The notes below the pieces were generated by a model. It worked only from the letters and a program-made list of their open reading frames with translations. It was not told the origin of the DNA and ran no database searches. Below are positions 6,302-11,603 of a stretch of 11,603 bases of DNA, piece after piece. This stretch comes from an uncultured Collinsella sp. (GTDB lineage Bacteria; Actinomycetota; Coriobacteriia; Coriobacteriales; Coriobacteriaceae). The translations under genes and the position numbers were made by a program. The stretch spans positions 1 to 11,603 of the forward strand of contig URYW01000056.1 of assembly GCA_900552145.1 (NCBI GenBank). The letters run 5' to 3'. The first letter of the stretch is position 1; the number at the start of each line of letters is the position of its first letter.

Positions 6302-7750
6302 ATGGCAGAATCTCGTGCGGAGCGTAAGGCTCGTCGTGCTTTGATCGAAGCAGCTGAGGGGTCGGAGGAGAAAAAATCTTCTAAGAAATCCAAGTCGTCT
6401 CAGGACGCGAAGGGTAAGTCGGCCAAGGGCAAGGCTAAGGCCAAGCGTCCCGGCTCTCGTCGGAACGAGGATAAGGCATCTCAGACTCGCTCCAAGCGCT
6501 CGCATAAAGATCAGGTTTCGTCTGCGCGTAAGGCTGTGGACCCCAGGTCTCCCTGTTCGATCATGAAAGCTTGCGGTGGGTGTACGGCGCTCAATCGTCC
6601 TTATAAGAAGCAGTTGGCAGCCAAGCAGGCCGCCATGGAGGAGCTTTTTGCTACCCTTTGCGAGCGCGAGGGCATTAGCGTCGACCCCATTCGCGGTATG
6701 GGCGTCACCCTGGGCGACCCGGGCAAATATCCTGCGCCGCGCGGTTTTCGCCATAAGGCCGCCACTCCCTTTGCTCCCGGTAAGGAGGGTGCTGTCCGTT
6801 GCGGTTTCTTTGAGCGCGGCACGCACAAGATCGTTGCCGTACCCGAGTGTCCTGTCGAGGCACCGGGTGCCCGTCAGATTCTCAACGGCATCGCACGCGA
6901 AGCTGAGCGGCTGCATATTCCCGCCTTTAATGAGGACAAGCATCTTGGTTTGCTTCGCTATGCCGTCGTCCGCTGCGGCTGGCGTACCGACCAGGTCATG
7001 GTCACGCTCGTGACCGCTCAGCGCGACTTGCCGCATGCGCAGGAGTTCTTTGAGGCTGTCGCCGCACTCGATCCGCGCATCGTCACCGTCGCCCAAAACA
7101 TCAACGGACGTCCCGGCAACGCCATCCTCGGCGAGGAAACCCGCATTGTATATGGCGCCGAGTGCATGCGCGACCAGCTGCTCGGCTGCGAATTCGACAT
7201 CTCCCCCACCGCGTTTTATCAGACCAACCCGCAACAGACCGAGCTGCTCTATCAGCTCGCTTTCGACGGCATGGATTTGCACCAGGGCGATGTGCTCATG
7301 GATGCCTACTGTGGCAGCGGTACCATCGGTCTTTGCGCAGCTAAAGATGCCCAGAACAAGGGTATCGGCATTATGCTGCTCGGCGTGGAGCGCAACCCGG
7401 CGGGCATTGCCGACGCACGCCGCAATGCCGAGCTCAACGGCCTCACCCGCAGCGCTTGGTTTATGGCCGACGACGCCACCGATTACATCCTGGATGCCGC
7501 CGATAACAACGCGCGGGTCGATGTCCTTTCCATCGATCCGCCGCGCGCCGGCTCCACGCCCGAGTTCCTCGAAGCTGCCTGCGCGCTTAAGCCGCGCCGC
7601 ATCACCTATATCAGCTGCAACCCCGTAACTCAAGAGCGCGACCTGCATCAGCTCCTCGACGGAGGCTATTGCCTGCTCAAGATCACGCCCGTCGACATGT
7701 TCCCTCACACCGACCACACCGAAACCGTAGCGGTCCTCGAACGCCGCTAA
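6302..7750 (+). CDS. Class I SAM-dependent RNA uracil-5-methyltransferase (RumA/RlmD/TrmA family)
   Basis: A 482-residue enzyme expected to transfer methyl from S-adenosylmethionine to C5 of a uridine in RNA, probably 23S rRNA. Iron-sulfur ligands are C85-x5-C91-x2-C94, plus C183 in PECPV, matching the RumA [4Fe-4S] pattern. FYQTNP (305-310), the SAM motif DAYCGSGTIGL (334-344), IDPPRAG (411-417), catalytic C439 in SCNP and E474 in HTETV are all present, so it should be active. The usual N-terminal TRAM RNA-binding domain is not recognisable. In its place residues 1-80 form a disordered, very basic tail (26 Lys/Arg). ATG at 6302 follows GTGGGG by seven bases. The gene stands alone, divergent from the importer. 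The exact target (U1939, U747 or a tRNA position) cannot be assigned from sequence alone. Confidence 0.92.
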   Translation: MAESRAERKARRALIEAAEGSEEKKSSKKSKSSQDAKGKSAKGKAKAKRPGSRRNEDKASQTRSKRSHKDQVSSARKAVDPRSPCSIMKACGGCTALNRPYKKQLAAKQAAMEELFATLCEREGISVDPIRGMGVTLGDPGKYPAPRGFRHKAATPFAPGKEGAVRCGFFERGTHKIVAVPECPVEAPGARQILNGIAREAERLHIPAFNEDKHLGLLRYAVVRCGWRTDQVMVTLVTAQRDLPHAQEFFEAVAALDPRIVTVAQNINGRPGNAILGEETRIVYGAECMRDQLLGCEFDISPTAFYQTNPQQTELLYQLAFDGMDLHQGDVLMDAYCGSGTIGLCAAKDAQNKGIGIMLLGVERNPAGIADARRNAELNGLTRSAWFMADDATDYILDAADNNARVDVLSIDPPRAGSTPEFLEAACALKPRRITYISCNPVTQERDLHQLLDGGYCLLKITPVDMFPHTDHTETVAVLERR

Positions 7751-7778
7751 CCAACCTCAGTAGATTTTTGGGACAAGA

Positions 7779-7808
7779 AAGGGGGCGACCCGCCTGGGCC
7801 GCCCCCTT
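7779..7808. terminator. Bidirectional hairpin terminator between convergent genes
   Basis: AAGGGGGCG (7779-7787) pairs with CGCCCCCTT (7800-7808), followed inward by one mismatch, three further GC pairs and a GCCT loop. It lies between the ends of the methyltransferase (+) and PHP (-) genes. T-tracts are short and interrupted on both sides, so the strong stem probably serves both directions. Confidence 0.7.
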
Positions 7809-7828
7809 CGCTTGGTTTATAAACTCCG

Positions 7829-8650
7829 CTACATCCCATTGCGCAGATCGCACACGCCGGCTGCCGCCATCTCGCGCAGCAGCGTCTCGCGGTCGCGCGT
7901 CACGATCAAATCCAGCGGGAAGTGAATCTCGTCGAGCATCTTGCGCGCGTGATCGAGCTTGCCAATGGCCATGCCAATGTGGGCATCGGTCGACACGCCA
8001 ATGCCCACGCCCAGCTCGGCGCAGCGCTCGGCAATCTTGCGGCATACGGCCCAATGCTCAGTGTCGACACCGTGTTCAAGACTATGGTTGTTGATCTCGA
8101 TAATCTTGTGCTTGGCCTTAGCTGCCAACAGCACCTCGTCGATATCGAACGGCACACCCGAACGCCCCGTGTGACCCAGCATGAACACCTTGGGGTGCTC
8201 CAGGGCATTGATATACATCTCGGTCGTCTGGGCCAGCGTCGCGCCCTCAGCAATCTGCGGATTATGCACGCTTGCAACCAAATAATCCAAATTACGCGTA
8301 ACCAAATCGAACAGCGAATGCTGACGGCTGTACGAATCGCCGGCAATATCGAGCGACACGGGAATGTCCTCGCCAAACAAGCTTCCGTCCAGCGAAACGA
8401 TATCGACCTCGGCGCCGCGAAGCACCAGCACGCCGCTCCAAATGCGCGGCCAGATATCCTGGTTAATAAAGAACTGGAAACTGCGCAGGTCGTTGGGGCA
8501 AGCCGTAACCATAGAGCTCAGATGGTCGGCAGATCCGAGCACCTGCAGGCCACGTTCCGCCGCCCAGTACACATTCTCCTCAATGGTTGAGTACGCATGC
8601 GCGGAGAACAGCGTATGAGTATGAATATCACAAGAAAGAAGGTAGGGCAT
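7829..8650 (-). CDS. PHP-domain metallophosphatase (YcdX-like)
   Basis: A 273-residue protein of the polymerase and histidinol phosphatase (PHP) superfamily, closest in motif layout to the E. coli YcdX type. Metal-binding motifs visible: DIHTHT (H10, H12), the signature HAYST (H18), ADH (H43), GAEVD (E81), VASVHN (H129), LGHTG (H160) and STDAH (D222, H224). All expected ligands of a trinuclear metal site are present, so hydrolysis of a phosphoester is likely; the natural substrate is unknown. The ATG at 8650 is chosen because AAGGAG lies five bases upstream. The frame is open to 8794, but that extension runs through the promoter and has no family similarity. It has its own promoter, so it need not be co-transcribed with the aminotransferase upstream. 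Confidence 0.9.
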   Translation of the reverse strand: MPYLLSCDIHTHTLFSAHAYSTIEENVYWAAERGLQVLGSADHLSSMVTACPNDLRSFQFFINQDIWPRIWSGVLVLRGAEVDIVSLDGSLFGEDIPVSLDIAGDSYSRQHSLFDLVTRNLDYLVASVHNPQIAEGATLAQTTEMYINALEHPKVFMLGHTGRSGVPFDIDEVLLAAKAKHKIIEINNHSLEHGVDTEHWAVCRKIAERCAELGVGIGVSTDAHIGMAIGKLDHARKMLDEIHFPLDLIVTRDRETLLREMAAAGVCDLRNGM

Positions 8651-8687
8651 CGGGTCTCCTTGTCCGGTATGGCCGTCGCGTATATTC

Positions 8688-8717
8688 ATTGTACGCATAG
8701 CATTCGATGGTCGTAAA
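8688..8717 (-). promoter_or_regulatory. Promoter of the PHP phosphatase gene
   Basis: On the minus strand, TTTACG (complement of 8712-8717, 4 of 6 to TTGACA) and TACAAT (complement of 8688-8693, 5 of 6 to TATAAT) are 18 bases apart. The predicted start gives a leader of about 30 bases with AAGGAG in place. Confidence 0.6.
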
Positions 8718-8750
8718 ACCGCTCCATCCCAACGACACAACGTCCATGAC

Positions 8751-8781
8751 AACGGGGTCTGGCTTAAAACCAAACCCCGTT
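8751..8781 (-). terminator. Hairpin after the aminotransferase gene, possible terminator
   Basis: AACGGGGT (8751-8758) pairs with ACCCCGTT (8774-8781), and TGG (8760-8762) with CCA (8770-8772) around a CTTAAAA loop, with one mismatch. It lies 29 bases after the aminotransferase stop codon. No U-tract follows on either strand, so it may be a weak or factor-assisted terminator or an mRNA 3' stabiliser. Confidence 0.45.
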
Positions 8782-8809
8782 TCACGTAAAACATTGTAAG
8801 CAGAGCGCT

Positions 8810-10000
8810 TTACTTTTGACGATACTCGTCGGCCAGCTGCTTCCAGGCGGGCAGTGAGTTAACGATAGTCTCGTAGCTCACACAGTAGCCCAAGCGGAAC
8901 CAGCCCGGCATGCCAAAACTGTCCGAGGGCACCGCGAGCAGCTCATACTTCTTCGCGCGCTCGCAGAAAGCGTTCGCATCGGGCTCCAGCGCCTTCACCC
9001 ATAGGTAGAACGCACCATCCGGCTCAACATAGGTGTAGCCGTACTCCGCTAGTGCATCGGTAAGCGCGGTGCGGTTGCGCGCATAGGCCTCAACGTCACT
9101 CGGCTCATCGATGCAGTCGATAATTACGCGCTGGAAGAGCGCCGGCGCGCACACGAAGCCCAGCGTACGGGCGGCACCGGCAACGGCGGGCATTAGACGA
9201 GCTGCCTGAGGATTCGTATTGGGAACCAGGATCCACCCCACGCGCTCGCCCGGTAGCGAAAGCGACTTGGAATACGAATAGCACACGATAGCGTGCTCGT
9301 AGATCGAAGGCACCCAAGGCACCTCGGCGCCATAGACAATCTCGCGATACGGCTCATCCGAGATAAGCATGATCGGGTTCTCGGGATCGCGCTTGGCGTT
9401 GACCTCGCGTAAAACACTGGCCAGTCGCGTCAGGGTATCGCACGTATACACGGCGCCGGTCGGGTTGTTGGGTGAGTCGATAATGACGGCAGCCGTCTTA
9501 TCGGTAATCGCCTTGAGCACGTTATCCACGCTCAGCTGGAACGTATCTTCATCGGCGAGCACCTCGACACACGTACAGCCGGCCTTCTCAATCCACACGC
9601 GAAACTCCGGAAAATACGGTGCAATGACGATAACCTCATCGCCCGGTTTCGTAACGGCGTTGAGCGTGCAGGTGAGCGAAGCCGCGGCGCCCACGGTCAT
9701 AATGACATCCTTGCCCTCAAAACTCCTACCAAAGCGGCGGTTGAGCGACTCAGCCACGGCGGTACGGCACTGCGGCAGGCCCGGTGCGGGCGTGTATCCG
9801 TGCAGCTGGTCACTCGGCAGTTCAAGCGCCTTTTTGATGGACTCCGCCACGGCAGCGGGCGCCGGAACGCTCGGGTTGCCCAGCGAGAAATCGAACACGT
9901 TTTCCGCGCCGATTTGCGCCTTACGCTCAAGGCCATAGCTAAAAATCTCGCGGATGATGGAGCTTTCCGCACCGCGAGCATACATGGTTTCGTTGATCAT
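8810..10000 (-). CDS. Pyridoxal-phosphate-dependent aminotransferase (fold type I, class I/II)
   Basis: A 396-residue enzyme that should exchange the amino group between an amino acid and a 2-oxo acid. Family residues are all present: GNPS near the N-terminus (41-44), SPNNPTG (176-182), SDEPY (D215 to the PLP pyridine nitrogen, Y218), SYSKSLSLPGERVGW with Schiff-base K245 and R253, and FRLGY with R369 for the substrate carboxylate. Length is normal. The frame is open to 10099, but the ATG at 10000 has AAGGGGAACAG immediately upstream and the longer version would run through the promoter and a palindrome. A 20-bp motif shared with the amino-acid importer operon lies 30 bases upstream, so I infer that it handles the amino acid that the importer takes up. 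Aspartate, aromatic or branched-chain specificity cannot be told. Confidence 0.93.
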   Translation of the reverse strand: MINETMYARGAESSIIREIFSYGLERKAQIGAENVFDFSLGNPSVPAPAAVAESIKKALELPSDQLHGYTPAPGLPQCRTAVAESLNRRFGRSFEGKDVIMTVGAAASLTCTLNAVTKPGDEVIVIAPYFPEFRVWIEKAGCTCVEVLADEDTFQLSVDNVLKAITDKTAAVIIDSPNNPTGAVYTCDTLTRLASVLREVNAKRDPENPIMLISDEPYREIVYGAEVPWVPSIYEHAIVCYSYSKSLSLPGERVGWILVPNTNPQAARLMPAVAGAARTLGFVCAPALFQRVIIDCIDEPSDVEAYARNRTALTDALAEYGYTYVEPDGAFYLWVKALEPDANAFCERAKKYELLAVPSDSFGMPGWFRLGYCVSYETIVNSLPAWKQLADEYRQK

Positions 10001-10024
10001 CTGTTCCCCTTTCGCATAGGCGGT

Positions 10025-10050
10025 ATTGTACGCTTTAGTCGGGCAAAGTG
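10025..10050 (-). promoter_or_regulatory. Promoter -10 and overlapping operator candidate of the aminotransferase gene
   Basis: On the minus strand, CACTTTGCCCGACTAAAGCG (complement of 10031-10050) runs directly into TACAAT (complement of 10025-10030), a 5-of-6 match to the -10 consensus. No acceptable -35 lies 16-18 bases upstream. The motif occupies the spacer, which suggests either repression or activator dependence. The same CTAAAGYG-to-(-10) junction is seen in the importer promoter. Confidence 0.55.
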
Positions 10051-10060
10051 CCTCAGCAAT

Positions 10061-10120
10061 GTTGATTGGGGACAGACTTAAATGCGTGAAAACGCTCATT
10101 TAAGTCTGTCCCCAATCAAC
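10061..10120. repeat. REP-like perfect palindrome (24-bp arms)
   Basis: Arms 10061-10084 and 10097-10120 are perfect reverse complements over 24 bp, starting GTTGATTGGGGACAG and ending CTTAAATG. The centre can fold alternatively as GCGT-GAAA-ACGC with a GNRA-type loop. GGGGACAG-type palindromes of this shape resemble repetitive extragenic palindromes linked to REP-associated tyrosine transposases (RAYTs). No such transposase is in the window. No T-tract follows, so it is not a normal terminator. It lies between the ftsH terminator and the aminotransferase promoter. Confidence 0.78.
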
Positions 10121-10140
10121 AGATGGCCCCATATCGCTCA

Positions 10141-10178
10141 AAAGAAAAAGCCTCCGCAGGTTTCCCCGCGGAGGCTTT
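10141..10178 (-). terminator. Rho-independent terminator of ftsH
   Basis: AAAGCCTCCGC (10147-10157) and GCGGAGGCTTT (10168-10178) form a perfect 11-bp stem with a 10-base loop. The A-rich stretch 10141-10149 gives a U-tract on the minus strand. It starts 12 bases after the ftsH stop codon. Confidence 0.95.
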
Positions 10179-10189
10179 CACCACAAAGA

Positions 10190-11603
10190 CTATTTGTCGG
10201 CGCCGGTGTCGGCACCGGCATCATCGCCGGCATCATCGGATGCGACTTCGGTATCCTCCTGCATAGCCGCCTGCGCAAATGCCGCGGCATCGGCCGCCAG
10301 CTCCTCCTCGCTCATACGAGGCGCGCGCTTCTTGGTCGGCATGCCGGCCGCCTTGGCATTGCGCTCCTCCTTGGCCGCCAGGATATCGCCCTCGCGCTCA
10401 AGGTAGGCATTCCACTCGTTGTCGAGCAGGGCGTTCACGGCGTCGCCTTCGACGGTCTCGCGCTCAAGCAGCACCTTCGCCATCAGATCGAGCTGATCGC
10501 GACGGGCATCCAAAATCTCGACCGCACGGCGATGGGCTTCGCGCATGATGCGCTGAACCTCGATATCGATGCGGCGTGCCGTCTCCTCGGAGTAATCCTG
10601 GTGATCGGCGTAATCGCGACCAAGGAACACCTGATGCTGCGCCTCGCCAAACACTTGCGTGCCCAGCTCCTCACTCATGCCCAGACGCGTAACCATCTCG
10701 CGCGCCATCTTGGTCGCACGCTCCAGGTCGTTGCTCGCGCCCGACGTGATGTCATCGCACATGAGCTCCTCGGCAACGCGACCGCCCAAGAACACGGCAA
10801 GCTCGTCGAGCATCTCGTTCTTGGTCTTGAGGAAGTGGTCCTCCTGCGGAAGCTGCAGCGTGTAGCCCAGGGCCTGACCGCGGCTGACGATCGAGATCTT
10901 ATGAACCGGATCGGAGTGCTCCAGGATGTGGCCCACCAAAGCGTGACCGCTCTCGTGGTAGGCAATCGTGGTGCGCTCGGCCTCGGTCATCACGCGACCC
11001 TTGCGCTGCGGTCCGGCAATCACGCGCTCCATCGATTCCTCGACCTCGTCCATCGAGATCACGGAACGATGACGGCGAGCGGCCAGCAGCGCAGACTCGT
11101 TGAGCAGATTTGCCAGATCGGCGCCGGTGAAGCCAACGGTCATCTGGGCGAGCTTCTCAAACTTCACGTCCTCGTCCATCGGCTTGTTCTCGGCATGCAC
11201 GCGCAAGATCTGCTCGCGGCCCTTCACATCCGGACGGTCGACCGTAACCTGACGGTCAAAACGACCGGGACGCAGCAATGCCGGATCCAGGATGTCAGGA
11301 CGGTTAGTCGCAGCGATCAGGATGACCGACTCGCTCTCCTCAAAACCGTCCATCTCGACCAGCAGCTGGTTGAGCGTCTGCTCGCGCTCGTCGTGGCCGC
11401 CGCCCAGGCCGGCTCCGCGCTGACGTCCCACGGCATCGATCTCATCGATGAAGATGATGCAGGGCATGGTCTTTTTGGCCTTATCAAACAGGTCACGCAC
11501 ACGGGACGCGCCGACACCGACATACATTTCCACGAAGTCGGAGCCGGAAATGGAGTAGAATGGCACCCCCGCCTCACCGGCGCAGGCACGGGCCAGCAGG
11601 GTC
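10190..11603 (-). CDS. ftsH: ATP-dependent zinc metalloprotease FtsH, C-terminal part (5' end beyond the window)
   Basis: The reading frame runs to the right edge of the window: codons before the apparent start at 11566 read TLLARACAGEAG, the FtsH sequence just after Walker A, so the gene is only cut by the window. Present are Walker B CIIFIDEIDAVG, the second region of homology AATNRPDILDPALLRPGRFDR, the zinc motif HESGH (10943-10957), and SGASNDLERAT with the third zinc ligand Asp. The N-terminal membrane segments and Walker A lie outside. FtsH is a membrane-anchored AAA+ hexamer that degrades misfolded membrane proteins and some regulators. The C-terminus has a basic patch (MPTKKRAPR) and then a 45-residue Ala/Asp/Glu-rich tail not needed for the core. 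It ends at a strong terminator, so it is the last gene of its transcript. Confidence 0.96.
   Translation of the reverse strand, partial: TLLARACAGEAGVPFYSISGSDFVEMYVGVGASRVRDLFDKAKKTMPCIIFIDEIDAVGRQRGAGLGGGHDEREQTLNQLLVEMDGFEESESVILIAATNRPDILDPALLRPGRFDRQVTVDRPDVKGREQILRVHAENKPMDEDVKFEKLAQMTVGFTGADLANLLNESALLAARRHRSVISMDEVEESMERVIAGPQRKGRVMTEAERTTIAYHESGHALVGHILEHSDPVHKISIVSRGQALGYTLQLPQEDHFLKTKNEMLDELAVFLGGRVAEELMCDDITSGASNDLERATKMAREMVTRLGMSEELGTQVFGEAQHQVFLGRDYADHQDYSEETARRIDIEVQRIMREAHRRAVEILDARRDQLDLMAKVLLERETVEGDAVNALLDNEWNAYLEREGDILAAKEERNAKAAGMPTKKRAPRMSEEELAADAAAFAQAAMQEDTEVASDDAGDDAGADTGADK

Noticed and set aside
6278..7717. A 479-residue open frame on the minus strand opposite the RNA methyltransferase
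   Set aside because: The + frame carries all catalytic and iron-sulfur residues; the antisense frame has no motif and covers nearly the same stretch, as expected of a shadow.
10200..10240. Short direct repeats (GCATCATCG) near the 3' end of ftsH
   Set aside because: They lie inside the coding sequence and simply reflect the Asp/Ala/Gly-rich repetitive C-terminal tail.

Overview
The window is GC-rich, gene-dense bacterial chromosome. Long spurious open frames lie antisense to the real genes, as expected from GC-biased codon use. The protein set fits a Gram-positive gut actinobacterium of the Coriobacteriia, most likely Collinsella or a close relative: a lipoprotein substrate-binding protein with a twin-arginine signal, a Spd1-like anchored nuclease, an EF-G2-type factor and an FtsH with an Ala/Asp-rich tail. 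The genus is inferred from overall character, not from a database match.

Layout, left to right. A probable terminator of an unseen upstream + strand gene (61-105) precedes a secreted or membrane-anchored DNA/RNA non-specific nuclease (194-1177, +). Convergent to it is an EF-G-like translational GTPase (1306-3381, -) with its own terminator. Next is a three-gene amino-acid ABC importer operon on the minus strand: lipoprotein (5102-5962), permease (4449-5102), ATPase (3692-4456). The genes are coupled by 1- and 8-base overlaps and end in a strong terminator. A 339-base divergent intergenic region (5963-6301) holds the importer promoter, a palindromic operator candidate and a 137-bp inverted-repeat element with perfect 34-bp arms. 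Then come an iron-sulfur RNA uracil-5-methyltransferase of the RumA/RlmD type (6302-7750, +), a bidirectional hairpin terminator, a YcdX-like PHP phosphatase (7829-8650, -) with its own promoter, a PLP aminotransferase (8810-10000, -), a 60-bp REP-like perfect palindrome, and the 3' part of ftsH (10190 to the right edge, -).

The main regulatory observation is a shared 20-bp motif, CACTTTRCCYRACTAAAGYG on the minus strand. It occurs upstream of both the importer operon and the aminotransferase, which lie about 4 kb apart. In both places a CTAAAGYG half-site directly abuts a good -10 hexamer (TATGAT, TACAAT). I infer that amino-acid uptake and transamination belong to one local regulon; the regulator is not in the window.

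I see no defence system, prophage, CRISPR array, tRNA or rRNA. The genes are mostly housekeeping, and the unusual content is in the intergenic DNA: two unrelated long palindromes and the shared operator candidate. At protein level the notable oddity is the degenerate G4 (guanine-specificity) motif of the EF-G-like protein.
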